Notes: generated by a model not told the origin, from the sequence alone. A stretch of DNA of 64,000 bases from Paulownia fortunei (GCA_019321725.1 CM033111.1:11098001-11162000); one strand, 5' to 3'. Shown: positions 45,564-57,229, numbered from the stretch's first letter. Numbers and translations are program-made.

Positions 45564-46075
45564 ATCTTTAAAAATTTGGCATAAGGTGGAACTTGCTTGA
45601 TTGCATCCAATAATGGAATATTAATCTTGACTTGCTTAAAAATTTCAAAAATTTCAGCATTTGAGTTCAATTTCTGAGTTGCTTGCAATCTTTGAGGAAA
45701 GGGTGATGGAGGTAAATATTTTTCTTTTTCTTCATTTTCACGCTTACCTTCTTCAAACTTACCTTTATCGTCAAGACTATTTCCATTTTTCATTTCTGAA
45801 GGTGGATTAGAAACTTTCTCCTTGGGATGAATAGTCTTGTCAACAACGTTTCCATTCCGAAGAGTTGTAACTGAATTAGCCTCCTTGACTGCATTTTCAC
45901 CTGAAGAAGAAACATGACACTGAGTAGAAGAATTAGGTTGAGGTTGAGCAGGAAATTTACCTTTTTCATGAGTACGCAAAGAAGTTGTCAGTGTTGAAAG
46001 TGTGCTTCTGATCTCATTGATAGCTTGTGAAGTCTGATTATTGATGTTTGTTTGTTCATGCATAAATGCTTGCAA
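45515..46075 (-). pseudogene. Athila-like gag-protease linker
   Basis: A 186-codon frame rich in Ser, Thr, Pro and charged residues (STLTTSLRTHEKGKFPAQ; KEKYLPPSPFPQRLQATQ), then FEIFKQVKINIPLLDAIKQV PPYAKFLKIC, the conserved start of the protease region. Low complexity is usual for this part. It is separated from the zinc-knuckle frame at 46,248 by a frameshift and stop. Confidence 0.7.
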
Positions 46076-46247
46076 AGTCTCCTCAATGGATTTTGTATGT
46101 GGAGGTGGATAAGAATGAAAGTTTTTGTTTTTTATGAATGCGGTGGTTGGGCACGGTTATCATCTCGCCAACTGAAATTGGGATGATTTCTCCATTGTGG
46201 ATTGTAAGTTTCAGAATATGGAGAATGGAAAGGCTTTTTGAATGTGT

Positions 46248-47161
46248 TCATAAAATTTGCTTGTACTGGAAGTTTGGACATTCATTGGTGGAGTGCCCCA
46301 AAAGTTCACAATTTCTACAAACTTCTTCCTCTTGCACAGATTTGATTTCCTTTACTTTCTTAAGTTCCATGGCTTCAACTTTTCTTGTTAAACTAGCAAG
46401 TCTAGCATTTAGATCATCTTCTTGACTAAGGTAATATTTTCCTTTATTACTATTAGCAAGATTAGATCTAATAGAACCTTCGGAAGAATTAACACTATGC
46501 CATGATTGAGAGTTTTCTGTCAAATGATCTAGGTATTCTAGGGCTTCATCAGGTTCCTTATCAAGAAACTCACCATTACACATTGTTTCAACAAATTGTT
46601 TTGTTTCAGGAGTTAAACCTTCATAAAAGAAACTAATTAAGCGCCATTTTTCAAAACCATGATGTGGGCATGAATTCAACAAATCTTTAAATCTTTCCCA
46701 ACATTGAAAAAAACTTCATTCGAATTTTGAGAAAAATTTTGAATTTGTCTTTTCAAAGCATTAGTTTTATGAGTTGGAAAGAATTTTTTCAAGAATTCAG
46801 CTTGCATTTCTTGCCAAGTACCAATTGACCTAGGTTTTAAAGAATTAAGCCAATTTTTTGCTTTATCTTTTAAAGAGAAAGGAAATAATTTGAGCTTAAC
46901 AATCTCATTTGTGCAAGTTTGATCATCAAAAGTGGCACATACTTCATCAAATTCTTTTAAATGCAAGTAAGGACTTTCAGAGTCTAAACCATGGAAATTA
47001 GGAAGTAAAGGGATCATACCTGGCTTGAATCGAAAATTATTTGCATTTAGAGGAAAAATGAAACAAGAAGGAGAAGAATTTCGAGGAGGTTGCAAGTAAT
47101 AACGCATGGTACGCACCTGTTGATTCTCATTTTCATCCTGGACACTTTCATTTTCAGCCAT
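46248..47161 (-). pseudogene. Athila-like gag (one frameshift)
   Basis: Gag forms the virus-like particle. ATG at 47,161 in the context gccATGg starts MAENESVQDENENQ; an in-frame ATG upstream at 47,263 is possible. The capsid domain (SPYLHLKEFDEVCATFDDQT, FPFSLKDKAKNWLNSLKPRS, FLKKFFPTHKTNALKRQI) runs into a stop at 46,676 after a T7 run near 46,708. The rest is in the -1 frame: GFEKWRLISFFYEGLTPETK, then the zinc knuckle CRNCELLGHSTNEC (C-x2-C-x4-H-x4-C, intact). Copy 2 reads through this point without a shift, so a one-base loss in the T run is the simplest explanation. Confidence 0.85.
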
Positions 47162-47337
47162 GGTGGAAATGTGTGGAGATGATTCAAACAAATTTCCAAA
47201 CAAAGTTTCGGAATTATTTCTTACTAAACGTCGAGAATTATGACTACGATACCATATAACCATATATCCATAAAGAAAATAAACAAACTATATTTACAAA
47301 GGAAAAATATTAACAAACCTGAATACTTACCTTGCCT

Positions 47338-47355
47338 TCCCCGGCAACGGCGCCA
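47338..47355 (-). promoter_or_regulatory. Primer-binding site for tRNA-Asp (18/18)
   Basis: Minus strand TGGCGCCGTTGCCGGGGA, complementary to the 3' end of plant tRNA-Asp(GUC), six bases after the 5' LTR. tRNA-Asp priming is characteristic of Athila and related elements. Confidence 0.9.
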
Positions 47356-47361
47356 AAAACT

Positions 47362-48976
47362 TGCTACAACTTTAAGGTTGCAAACCCAAGTGCAGGTTGT
47401 AGTAAGTAATAAATTTCTCGTGAGTCCGAGGTCGATCCACAGGGAAGTTGTTTGAAGAATTCAAGTTTATATTTATAAAAAGATGGAGTTTATGTGAATC
47501 AAAAATATATGAACAATTAATGTATGATGTAGCTAAAGAAAAAACCGAAGTAATAAAAGTACTGAGGATTAGGGATCCACTCTTGAGTTTTGGATAGATA
47601 AATGGTTATTTATTCTTTTTACCTCTATTAATTGCCACAATTGGAATCCATACATAATGAAGGTTCCAATGGGAAGATATTATCAAGTAACTCATGCAAT
47701 AAGGTAATCATGATATTGTCTTACTATTGCAAATTATCTCTTAACACCAACACTTATTTATGGGATCAAGCATTTATATACTCTTTCGTCAACAACAAAT
47801 CAAGGTTTCACATTAGCAGTCGGTGGGGTAAAACCGTACAATAAGCTAAATGAACCCAAGTATTTGTTGTGCCATTGGAGATACATAAATCAAGAATCAC
47901 CACAAAAATAAGTAGGGTTTAGATCAAAAATAATAATAATAATACAACATACTTAAACAATTTCTACCCTTATAACCATTTATCTTCCTTCATCAAGAGA
48001 TTCACCCTTTTTCCTCAGCAAAATAAAATTTAGAAAGACATAATAAAAGTAACAAAGACTAAAAATATAAGAGAAACTAGAGAATGCATTTCTATTACTA
48101 CTAGAAAACTTACAATACTAGAAAACATACAAACTAGATAACTTAGCCTAAAGAAACCCTCTACCCCCCTCCTCTTACAAGCTGAATACATGGCCTATTT
48201 ATAGTACTTGGAGTAAGCTAGAGGCCAAACAAATAATGGAGGGGTTAATCAAGTGGTATGCTAGTTGCCAAGAGTTGGTAAGTTGTTACACAAATTTCTC
48301 AACCACTGAATTGAATTACATTTTTCGATCAGATACAGCCAGAGTTTGAAGATACATAAAGAATAAAAATTGTATATTTTTTAATGCTGATATATTTTCA
48401 TATATCTTTTGTCAAATTTGGTGATCGGATGAAGGAGATATGGTCAAATTACCGAGTCATGTCCAAGAGCCGCCCTGTAACATCAGCAGCAACTTGCAGC
48501 CTATGGTTTTACCATTTCAACACATTTTCACACCATCTTGTCTTCAGAAAACTTCTTTATTTACCTCTTGGGTATAACATATCCAAATTTCAGACCAAAA
48601 TAAATTTGGGCTCAAGATATATAACCGAATTGGTAAAATAAGTCAATACTGGGCTGAACTCTGATCTGAATTTTGGTGATCCATTTTGTGTAATTACTTG
48701 GACGAATTTTCTGCTATCATCAAGACTGAATTGGGCTGAGCCTCCAACATAAAAGTTGTACCTCTATCTCTTGGCTTTCAAATGAAACAAGCTTCAGGTC
48801 CATAGAGCTTTTGATCATGAAGTTATGCTCAAATTACAAAAACTGCACAAGTCTGAAAACATGCTTCCATTTATTCCCTAACACAAAATATTAATAAAAC
48901 AAGAATATTAACAAGAATAAAGCAAGAAAAGTATAAAGGATTTGATATAAAAATATGTCAAAATATGCACTTATCA
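47362..48976 (-). repeat. Athila-like copy 1, 5' LTR
   Basis: 1,615 bp, same ends as the 3' LTR and followed by ACAAC. It would contain the element's promoter. Confidence 0.95.
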
Positions 48977-49530
48977 ACAACCATTCACAAATATTCAACA
49001 ACCCCCACAACATATCCAGCAACCATTCACAAGACATTTATCATTTCAACAATGTCTAAAACATATTTCATTGAAAAACTCATCGTATATTAAAGAAAAC
49101 ATCATATACACAAATCATACAAATGAATCATTAAACAAACTACTCTAAAAGTCAACATTCAAATTAAAATATCTTCATATACAAATTAGACATAAGTCTA
49201 ATACACTTAAATGTGAATCAAAATAAGAATCTCCATCTCTCGATCCAGTCATAACTGCAGAATAACAAACCAAAGATGTAATTAGAAATAAATCAATACT
49301 ATATATTAAACATAATTGTATATATCAAAACAACAGCAACGAATTATATGAATAATATTAACATAACAATTAATCCATTAAAAAAAGTTATGAAACACTT
49401 ACACAAATCTAAGTCTAAGGTGATGGAGGCCAGGGTGGAACTAAGGAGGATGGCTACTGCTGGCTCAGTGACTATATAGCTTGCGATGCACCGGAAGACA
49501 CCTTATCAAAATACTGGAGAATCATGACTT

Positions 49531-50345
49531 GTGATCATAAAAGATAGATCCAAGAGAATGATTGGACTATCCTAATCCTCATACATATACAAGATGCTAA
49601 AAAAGTTTAGCATGGAAGAATCCAAAAAATGATTCTTTTCTAATAGTCATGGGATCTCTTTCAAAGTTTATGTTCCCAAAGACTCTATAAGAAAGAGAAA
49701 TGATGACTCACATACTATTTACATCCACTATAGGAAGCATTATGTATGTTATGCTGTGTACACAGCCTGATGTCATATATGCTCAAAGTGTCATAAGCTA
49801 ATATCAATCCAATCCAGACGAGGAGCACCAGAAGGCTGTAAAGATGACCCTTAAGTACTTACAATGAACTAACGATGTCTTCTTAATTTACAACAATGGA
49901 CTAAAAAGCTTCAGTGATTCTAGCTTTTCGTCTAATGTAGATAATTCAAAGTCTGTATTTGAACTCGTATTCACCGTTAAAAGTGGGGCGGTTAGCTGGA
50001 AGAGCTTCAAGTACGAGATGACTATAGATTCTACCATTGAGGCTTAATACGTTGTTGCATGTGATGCAGCAAAAGAAGATGCTTGGATAAGAAACTTCAT
50101 CCAAGAGTTGGGCATAGTTCCAACTATTGTTGATCTAGTTACGGTATGCAGTGATAACAACAGGGTGGTTGTGCAAGCAAAGGAGCCAAGATATCATCAA
50201 AGATCCTTGCACATAATAGGGTGATACCACCTTATCTGAGAGATCATTGGTAGAGATGACGTCAAAGTAGAGAGAGTTGTCTCGGCAGAAAATATACAAT
50301 GTCCTTAGCCCAGAGAGTATTTAAATGATATCTAGAGAAAATAGG
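49531..50345 (+). pseudogene. Copia-B RT end and RNase H
   Basis: The Copia frame resumes after CACTA with KDRSKRMIGLS (about 49,540), then SYIYKMLKKFSMEES. A connection domain near 49,740-49,860 is followed by RNase H text LIYNNGLKSFSDSSFSSNVD, VSWKSFKYEMTIDSTIEA, CDAAKEDAWIRNFIQELG, CSDNNRVVVQAKEPRYHQRS and YLEKIGLRYMVNLFY. This is a nearly complete but stop-ridden Copia RNase H. It joins logically to the RT block ending at 37,248. Confidence 0.8.
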
Positions 50346-50373
50346 TCTTAGATACATGGTTAATTTGTTCTAC

Positions 50374-50387
50374 GGCAAGTGGAAGAT
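50374..50387 (+). promoter_or_regulatory. Polypurine tract of Copia-B
   Basis: ggcaagtggaagat directly before the LTR start tgttag; the usual form in plant Copia elements is AAGTGGGAGAT. Confidence 0.8.
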
Positions 50388-51310
50388 TGTTAGAATAGTG
50401 CCCAACAAGTCCATTAGTGGGAAGCTTTTGTACTCTTGTAAAGATAATCTTATTCATAAAGTTTATTACTAAAAGGTATTTCTTTATCTTTAATTATTTT
50501 ATCAATTAGATAAAGTCCCTCGATACAGGGCATAGTGTCGCATATGATCGCGATCATAGAACATGGCTCTATAGCTTTGATCTTAGACTAGTTCTAAGTT
50601 ACGAGTTCGTTGAGACGGGACATCGATAAGCCCAACAGACTCACACACACGATGCATGATTGACATGAGGATTTCTCATCCCACAGACATTGGCATAGTA
50701 ATGCTAGTGCATGTTTGTAGATGTTTGTTAGGGATGAGTACACCGAACAAGCCTATAGGAGATTCTCAACTGGAAATTTTGTTTATCGAATGAGAATTTC
50801 CTAGTTATGATAGTGCATTAACTAGTTCTTAGACTTAAGGCACTATTGTAGCCTTGTGCACGACATCATATGCTTTGATGTATTTTCTAGTTGCATAACA
50901 ATCATAAGGGGTTTCAGTTAGGTGTATAGTCTTTGTGTATGAGGTTAATGAGTGTCCAATAAATAATTCATCACCTATTTAGTTGAATAAGTAAATTTTC
51001 TATATTTTTATAGTCCTTGATCCCAAAGATCTATGCTAAGATAGGATGAATATTAGACATTGGATTTTTTAATAATTCGTCAAAGGATCAATATGGCTTG
51101 AAATGGAATCATAGTTATTAAGTTAAAATAGGATTTTGCCTTCCATGCCTTATACTTAATTGAGAGATTAGTTGATAGAAGGACTGTATTTATATGGCAC
51201 TCGTAATCAAAATAGGTTCGTTTGCTAATCACCTTAGACTGGATAGTCAAGATGTATTGCTAGGTGTTTCCGTTAACTTGCAAGGTTCTTTGAATTAAGA
51301 TAGTCAAAAT
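50388..51310 (+). repeat. Copia-B LTR3 (3'-truncated)
   Basis: Begins tgttagaatagtgcccaa and matches the first roughly 900 bases of LTR2. It stops near 51,310 where LINE sequence begins. Confidence 0.8.
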
Positions 51311-51329
51311 ATATTGCCATGAGAAAGAA

Positions 51330-54225
51330 AATGTTTCTCCCATCCACAAATACGATCTCTCATTTTGGCAATAATAGTATCAAAGAAAACACCTTTCTTC
51401 CTTCTCTTATTCGAAGGAGCTCAAATATAGATAATAGGAAATCTTTTTATGGTGAACCTAGTAATTTCCTTTACTCTTTGAATTTGCAGGAATGACACCT
51501 AGTGACTAGTGATAAATGAACATTTAGGTGTGCTGATTAATTGTCCAGAAATCAATTCATAGGAATGCAAGAACTCCATAAGAGAATGCAAGCATTTCTC
51601 CGAAGCTTTGCTAACTATAATGACACTATCCATATATGCTAGATGTGAGACAATAAATCCACTAGAAGAATGGTAATCCATTAAAATATTCTCTATGATA
51701 AGTTTATGGAGCCCTTGTGATAGAATCTTTGAAGCAATTACGAAAAGTGCACGAGATAGAAGATCTCCTTATCGGAGGCCTCTAGTGGACTTAACAAAAC
51801 TAGCAGCAATTCCATTCAATAAGACGGAGAACCATATATTCTCAATATAATTTTGCACAAGCCGAATCCATTGTAAATGAAATTTATTTAAGAGTAGTGT
51901 CGACGAGCTAATTAAATTGGTCATTTTTATGCTTTTATAGAAATAATCTTTTTCATATTAATATCAAGTAATGGTAATTCTTCATTTTTATTGACTTTAC
52001 GATGAAGTTCTTAGACCATGAATAGGTACAAAAAATGATTGCGCATACGATGACAATCATGGAATATGTTTGTATGACTTTGATTATAAAATATTTTTAA
52101 GATAAGAATTATTGAGATTTGACATTGATTATACCATTGAGACTTGCACATAAAATGCAAGCTTGTAAGGAGGATATCTCATTCTATAGGCATTAGTGTA
52201 GTGACAATAGTGTATGTATATTGATACTTGTCAGATAATAAGTATACTGAACTATTATATCCGAAAATTTCTAATTGAAAATATTATTGTTGAATATAAA
52301 ATTTTCTCGTTACAATAGTGCAAGATTAGTGCTTTGATTAGAGGCACTATTGTAATCTTATACATGGTTTACTGTACTTCGATTTATTCTCCAATTATAG
52401 GACAAAAACAAGAGAAATATTTGGATGCAATATAATTATATATGAAGGTTAATAAATGGCCAACAAATGATTCATCACCTATTTAGATGAATAATAAATC
52501 TCTTATATTTTAAATAGCTCTTGACTTGTAAGTACTTGACCAAGGATTTTTCTAATTTCATCATGGAGTCTTGTAACTAGGAATGGATACATACATATTG
52601 GGTTATTCGGGTTTAGACTAACAATCCACATCCTAAGTCTAATTAGGAGATTAGTTGACAGAAGGACTGTCCTCGTATAACATTCATAATTAGAAAGGTT
52701 TGCCTTCTTCACGTATGTCTAGCTCTTCATCATATGTTGCTAGACGCTAACCATGATTAGTGATTTCTTATAATTAAGGAGTTAATTCTATAGGATTATT
52801 AATTTAATTAAATAATTAGAATAATTTAGTTGTTCAATTAAATCACAAGAGTTGTAAGCCTACTACTAGCATATGTGTGAATTTAAGGGTTACACGCTAA
52901 ATTGAACAAGTTTATTTATTACCATAAGAATTAATCCAATTGTTGGATTGAGTAAATTAATTAATATAATTATTAAATTTAATGGACTTAAATTAATTCA
53001 AGTATTAAATTAATTTAATTAATTAATTAAATTAATAAATCAAACCCCATTACATTAAAATCCCAATTTGAACAAATAATTAACTGATTGAATCAATTAA
53101 TTATTGTGCCTTTAATTGATTCATAAGATGGATTGATTAAATTTATTGATTTGATCAAATTTGAGCCTAAGTAGGCTTAGGTGTGGGCTTAATGGAGATT
53201 AATACCAATTAGAAATTAAATTTTGAATTTAATTTCTAATGGTGGAAGAAAAAGAGAGTCCTTATTAGATAAGGCCATTATCCTAAAGCGGTTGAATTTG
53301 AAGAGGAATAAGAGTTACTAGGATGCCAATCTTTTTTGGAAGGGGCTGTCACACGTAATTTATTAGCTGGAAATTGATCTGACTTGCTGCTTCTGTGCGT
53401 CTTGGTACATATTTCTCTGCATGCTCGGATTAACACCTGAAATTTTTTTAGATAAAAACCAGTTTTTCTCCTTTGAAAATTCTAAAGTTTTCATCCTAGT
53501 GTATGGATTAGGGCAGCTCAATTCAGACGGGTTAGAGCTGATTTCTAGCAGCTTGATCCTAGAGAAAAATTTGTTTCTCTCAAAATTTCCAGCATCTTTC
53601 TCAAGTTTTTGAAACTTTCCCTCACAAAATATTAAAACGCACAACTCATCAATTGCTAATGGAATCTGGGATTCATTTTACTTAAATAGGATGTATTTAA
53701 TTTTTAATTACTGAAAATTTTTAATTTCCACTGCGTTAACGTTCCCGGAACTGCGAACCCAACAATCCAAGCTGCATCATCACCTCATAAAGCTACTTCC
53801 ATTGCACTTGATCATAAGCTTTGACCATATCCAGCTTTAGAATAAGATTCTCTTCCTTGTATTTGATATCAATCGAGTTAGTGAGTTCTTGAGCAAGTAA
53901 GATATTATCACCGATGAGATGCCCAGATGCATAACCACTCTGAGAAGGAGAGATTAGCTCACGCAAGATACATTTAAGCTTAGTGCATAAAAGCTTAGAA
54001 TTTTTTTCCGACAATATTGCATAAGCAAATCGGTCAAAATTCACTCCATCCCTTCGGTCTCTCTATTAAGGGATTAAAACGATAGTAATTGTCATGAAAC
54101 TCCTTGGCAATGGAACTCCATTAAAGAACTTAGTGCAGACATCAAAGGTATTAATTGCAGCAAAGTCCCAACATGTTTGGAAAAAGAGCGACAAAAACCA
54201 TTTGCGCTGGCCAAACTATCCAAGT
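51330..54225 (-). mobile_element. Second LINE fragment, split by an LTR
   Basis: Minus-strand LINE RT is present in two blocks. The right block (53,764-54,225) encodes SFMTITIVLIP, CILRELISPSQSGYASGHLI and LKLDMVKAYDQVQWK, then LYEVMMQLGL. The left block (51,330-51,884) continues with WIRLVQNYIENIWFSVLLNG, FVKSTRGLR and HLAYMDSVIIVSKASEKCLH (catalytic A-D-D replaced by AYMDS). The blocks join in frame order across 51,885-53,763, so that LTR copy was inserted into the LINE. Both LINE ends are truncated. Confidence 0.75.
51885..53763 (+). mobile_element. Solo LTR of the Copia-B type inside the LINE
   Basis: About 1,880 bp resembling LTR2: 'tagtgtcgac' start block, the 'gcatacgatgacaatcatgga' type segment near 52,045, 'ggagattagttgacagaaggact' type segment near 52,640, the attaattaatt tracts near 52,990 and the end gcgaacccaaca. 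No interior sequence. The 5' boundary is approximate and no target-site duplication is evident (aaatt / atcca). A short open frame at 53,421-53,612 is not a gene. Confidence 0.65.
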
Positions 54226-54229
54226 TAAT

Positions 54230-55474
54230 AGGGTTTTAACTAACAATTCATTCCTTAAGCTTAGTCGGCAGACTAACATATGGAAGGATCGTACTTGTAT
54301 GAAATTTGTAATTAAAAAGATTCTCTATTTCACTTATATCTAGATCTTCATAGACATTATGATGATTTGTGAGGTTCTTTATTTAATGGGTTAATTTTAA
54401 GAGAATAAATTAATCAAAATAATTAATTGTTCAATCAAGTTACAAGAATTGTGAGTCCACTACTAGATATGGATAAACCTAAGGGATCACATACTAACTC
54501 GTAAAAGTCCATTTCTTGCCTAAAAAATAATCAAGAGTTGGATTAATTTGATTAGTAAGATTAATTAAATAGAACTTAATTAATTCAATCGTCAAATTCA
54601 TTTAATTAATTAATTAGATTATTTAATTATCCTAATTGAATTAGATAGCCAAATAGATAACTAATTGATTGGACTAATTAATTTTAATGAGACAATTTAA
54701 TTCATGTGATAAAATAAATTTAATTGATTGAATCAATATTTAATTTAATTTATTAATTACATCTAGCTCCATTATGTGTGGGTTTGTAGGTAGTCCATTA
54801 ATTCCTACAAGGAAGTCTTCTAATTGAGTTTGAAGAGTTATCTTATCAAACACTAATAGTATAATAAAGTAATAATTCCATGTGATGCAATTAAGGAATG
54901 CCTTAAAAGGCACCCTTAGGTGGCCAGCCACTTACACAGTTTTGAGAAGGGAGTTGGTCGACTTTTTGGGTAAAAAAATCTCTCTGATTTGTCCTTTTCA
55001 ACATAACCATAACCACCAAATTCTAATTCGGACTTCTTAATCAATTCTTCCTTTACTAGTTGAATCAGTAGTTATTGTACGTGTTCCAAAATCTCATATA
55101 TCTTTCTTAGGATTAGAATGATTGAATCATGTTGTACTAGTATAGACGCAATTGAGAGTGGTCATCCAGGATGAGGATACACTTAAAGGGATTAGGATTG
55201 GAGCTCTAAGCAAATCATTCCATTTAAAAGGGGTTTTGAATTTATTGCGGTGAATCATTCTCAAGAAGATAATGACTTAAATCATTTCTTGATAGTATCA
55301 TCAATTGGAAGCATCATGTATTAGTTCTAAATTAAATCTTGATATTGATATGATTTTCTGCTAGTCTCACTCGCTTTAGGTTCTGGGGTACATTATTTGC
55401 ATTTGATACATTTTTTATTTAATTTTTTTAAATGTTTGTTGCACTTAGTATCCTGGAACCGCAGCAATCCAACA
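54230..55474 (+). repeat. Copia-B LTR4 (5'-truncated)
   Basis: Matches the 3' 60% of LTR2 (for example 'ggcacccttaggtggccagcc' type segment near 54,910, also in LTR1 at 8,735) and ends ...atccaaca. No primer site follows. Its first 150 bases correspond to a part also present at the end of LTR3, so it is not simply the second half of LTR3. Confidence 0.7.
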
Positions 55475-57189
55475 TGTCCATCACCACTATAAGTAGCAAG
55501 TTTTGGTGATATATTTTTTTTGGTTTGTGACATAAATTCTATACTTCTTGACCCTCTAAAAATTAATCTAGAATTTATTGCTTTAGTTCTAATAAAAATT
55601 AATTAAAATATATTAATGTATTAGGGTGAATGTAAAATTATTTTTATGGGTCAAAATTTTCTACATATATTGAAAAATATGCTCTACCTTTCTACGTTGT
55701 TGGTTGTTTGATTAAAATGTTCTACATGTGTTTAAAAGTTGCATGCTAATTGTATTTTTTGTGTAGTTTTTTTGGTGCAATTAATATTGATTTGATATGA
55801 TGTGATTTATCATGTGTTGTGGATGTATGGATAATGACATTTGGATGCTCAAGTAAATTGAATATTATTATTATATTATTATTTTGTAAGAGATAATTTA
55901 TGGTGATGGTGGTAATGTAGTATCCCCAATTATTTTTTTGGTAAATCAATCTAGTAGGCCATGAATTTGCGTAAATATATTTTTTATTATTTTCGAGGTA
56001 TGTATTTTTTGAATTATTTTTAGGGAGGTCATGTATCATCAATTTTACTCGGGATATTTTTTAATTTACCACTATGTGCCAGATTATATCAACATGACGT
56101 ACCAAATATTATTGTTGCCCATATGGGACTATTTTTTTTTTATTTGTATTGCATAGTTGCATGCGTAAAAAAAACTAATTAGACAAATTTTATTTTATTC
56201 AGGATCGATAAATTATTATGTGTTTTGACTCAGTAGGAGATGATAACTAGTATTGGGTTGCAAAATTTTCAATTTCATTGGATACAAAAGAATAATAAAG
56301 AGTTTACTTGGATCTATAACAATATTAGACCAGTACATAAGTTTGGTGCAATAAATTCAAAAATCTTAGACAATTTACGAATTTTATGTTTGAAGTCAAT
56401 TAATTATGAAAATAGATAATTTGCCCAATATTGTTGCGTGTTAGATGTTGACAATATGATACTGGATCAAGAATAAGGTTAGCACTTTAATTCGTTAAGG
56501 TACAATTTGAGCTCTATTTTGCAATATAAGCTCACTCAGGGGGAAAAAAGTTTTAGTTATCTTTAAGTTGCTTTTTGAGTTAATTTACGAACATTTGTAA
56601 CTTGTGTTATCATTCATCAGATCAAGTGTTCGATAAAAATAGCCTAACTTGGGGCTAATTATTGAGAGTTTGAACATACATAAGTAGTTGCACTTGTTGC
56701 TCATGTAGACCAATGTAAACCAACTAGGGTGAGTGTTGGAACAAACAAGCATAGCTTAGAACCACAATTTGATCCAACAAAGTGGCAAAGATGTGTCACC
56801 TTAGTAATAGAGTCAACTAAACATCAACAAATGTCATCAACTATGATTGTAATGAGATTGGTCACTTTACTCGTAATGAAATTGATGAAGTTTTACTACT
56901 TAAAGCTCTCTCATTCTTTTGTTTGTTAATGTTTCCAATTCTCTCCTTAGAAGGATAGCAGATGTTAGTGAAACATAGCATGAGACTGGCGAAAAGTTAA
57001 GTATAAAAGACTGAACACACACACACTTAAAAGATTTAAAGATGGGTGAATTTGGTACTTGAATTGAAATCATGTAATTTGATGATATTTTGAGATTTTC
57101 TTGAGTTATAAACTCATAATAATTTTCGAGGCTCATTTGCTTAGTAGGTTTAATCATCACTTATTATTTTATTTATTTTATTTCTTTCT
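55475..57189. other. Non-coding stretch, probably 3' interior of a Ty3 element
   Basis: AT-rich, with no recognisable protein on either strand. It leads into the hairpin, polypurine tract and LTR at 57,190-57,230, so the right part at least belongs to that element. Short open frames here have no recognisable motif. Confidence 0.45.
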
Positions 57190-57209
57190 TTTGCTCGAGA
57201 ACAAGCAAA
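57190..57209 (+). other. Hairpin upstream of the polypurine tract, second element
   Basis: Stem TTTGCT / AGCAAA with loop CGAGAACA, 20 bases before the LTR. Same design and spacing as at 39,542-39,561, with a compensatory change in the stem. Confidence 0.6.
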
Positions 57210-57216
57210 ATATTAA

Positions 57217-57229
57217 ATTTGGGGGTATT
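57217..57229 (+). promoter_or_regulatory. Polypurine tract of a Ty3 element
   Basis: atttgggggtatt directly before the LTR start tgatgagtagg. Confidence 0.75.

Larger units (their letters stand above)
37908..48976 (-). mobile_element. Complete Athila-like Ty3 retrotransposon with an extra viral-like ORF
   Basis: An 11,069-bp element with equal 1,615-bp LTRs, a perfect 5-bp duplication ACAAC (37,903-37,907 and 48,977-48,981), an 18/18 tRNA-Asp primer site and a polypurine tract. The order on the minus strand is gag, protease, RT, RNase H, integrase, extra ORF, long 3' non-coding region. Protease DLGAS, RT text LDGYSGYNQI and FMDDFSVFGNS, and the tRNA-Asp primer fit the Athila lineage. The LTRs differ at roughly twenty positions by my count by eye, so it is the youngest large insertion here. 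Gag-pol is broken by several frameshifts, so it is not autonomous. Where Athila relatives carry an env-like gene it has the small Cys-rich ORF described separately. Confidence 0.9.
37249..49530. mobile_element. CACTA (En/Spm) element, non-autonomous, opened by the Athila-like insertion
   Basis: The left end reads cactacaagaaaaatatat, the CACTA terminal motif, directly after TAG of the interrupted Copia RT. The first 600 bases hold many copies of tttagcgacgaa and its inverse ttcgtcgctaaa, the subterminal repeats that bind CACTA transposase. The intact Athila-like element lies at 37,908-48,976, leaving about 1.2 kb of CACTA. The right end near 49,530 (cttgtg before the Copia RT resumes) is not a clean ...CTTGTAGTG, so it is damaged. 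On the minus strand near 49,410-49,500 a Pro-rich text (VPPWPPSP) recalls the C-terminus of CACTA accessory proteins, but this is weak. Confidence 0.65.
14041..51310 (+). mobile_element. Copia-B element, full but opened by nested insertions
   Basis: LTR2 (14,041-16,154), tRNA-Met primer site, interior 2 with integrase, RT and RNase H remnants in Copia order, a polypurine tract at 50,374-50,387 and LTR3 from 50,388 together make one plus-strand Ty1/Copia element. Its interior is interrupted by the SIRE-like element (17,478-34,069) and by the CACTA element holding the intact Athila-like element (37,249 to about 49,530). The two coding halves join logically across both insertions. LTR3 is truncated near 51,310 where LINE sequence starts. 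All coding parts are full of stops, so this is the oldest layer. The Copia lineage was not resolved. Confidence 0.7.

Noticed and set aside
46676..46720. Programmed -1 frameshift site in gag: T-TTT-TTC run in the right frame and direction to restore the gag reading frame
   Set aside because: The shift is in the middle of the capsid domain, where no programmed shift is known in this group. Copy 2 (about 23,985-24,035) reads through in a single frame with a different codon sequence (ETFFQ). Loss of one T in a homopolymer is simpler.
55746..57160. Several 66-98-codon open frames
   Set aside because: AT-rich non-coding DNA; Asn/Ile/Lys-rich translations without any recognisable domain.
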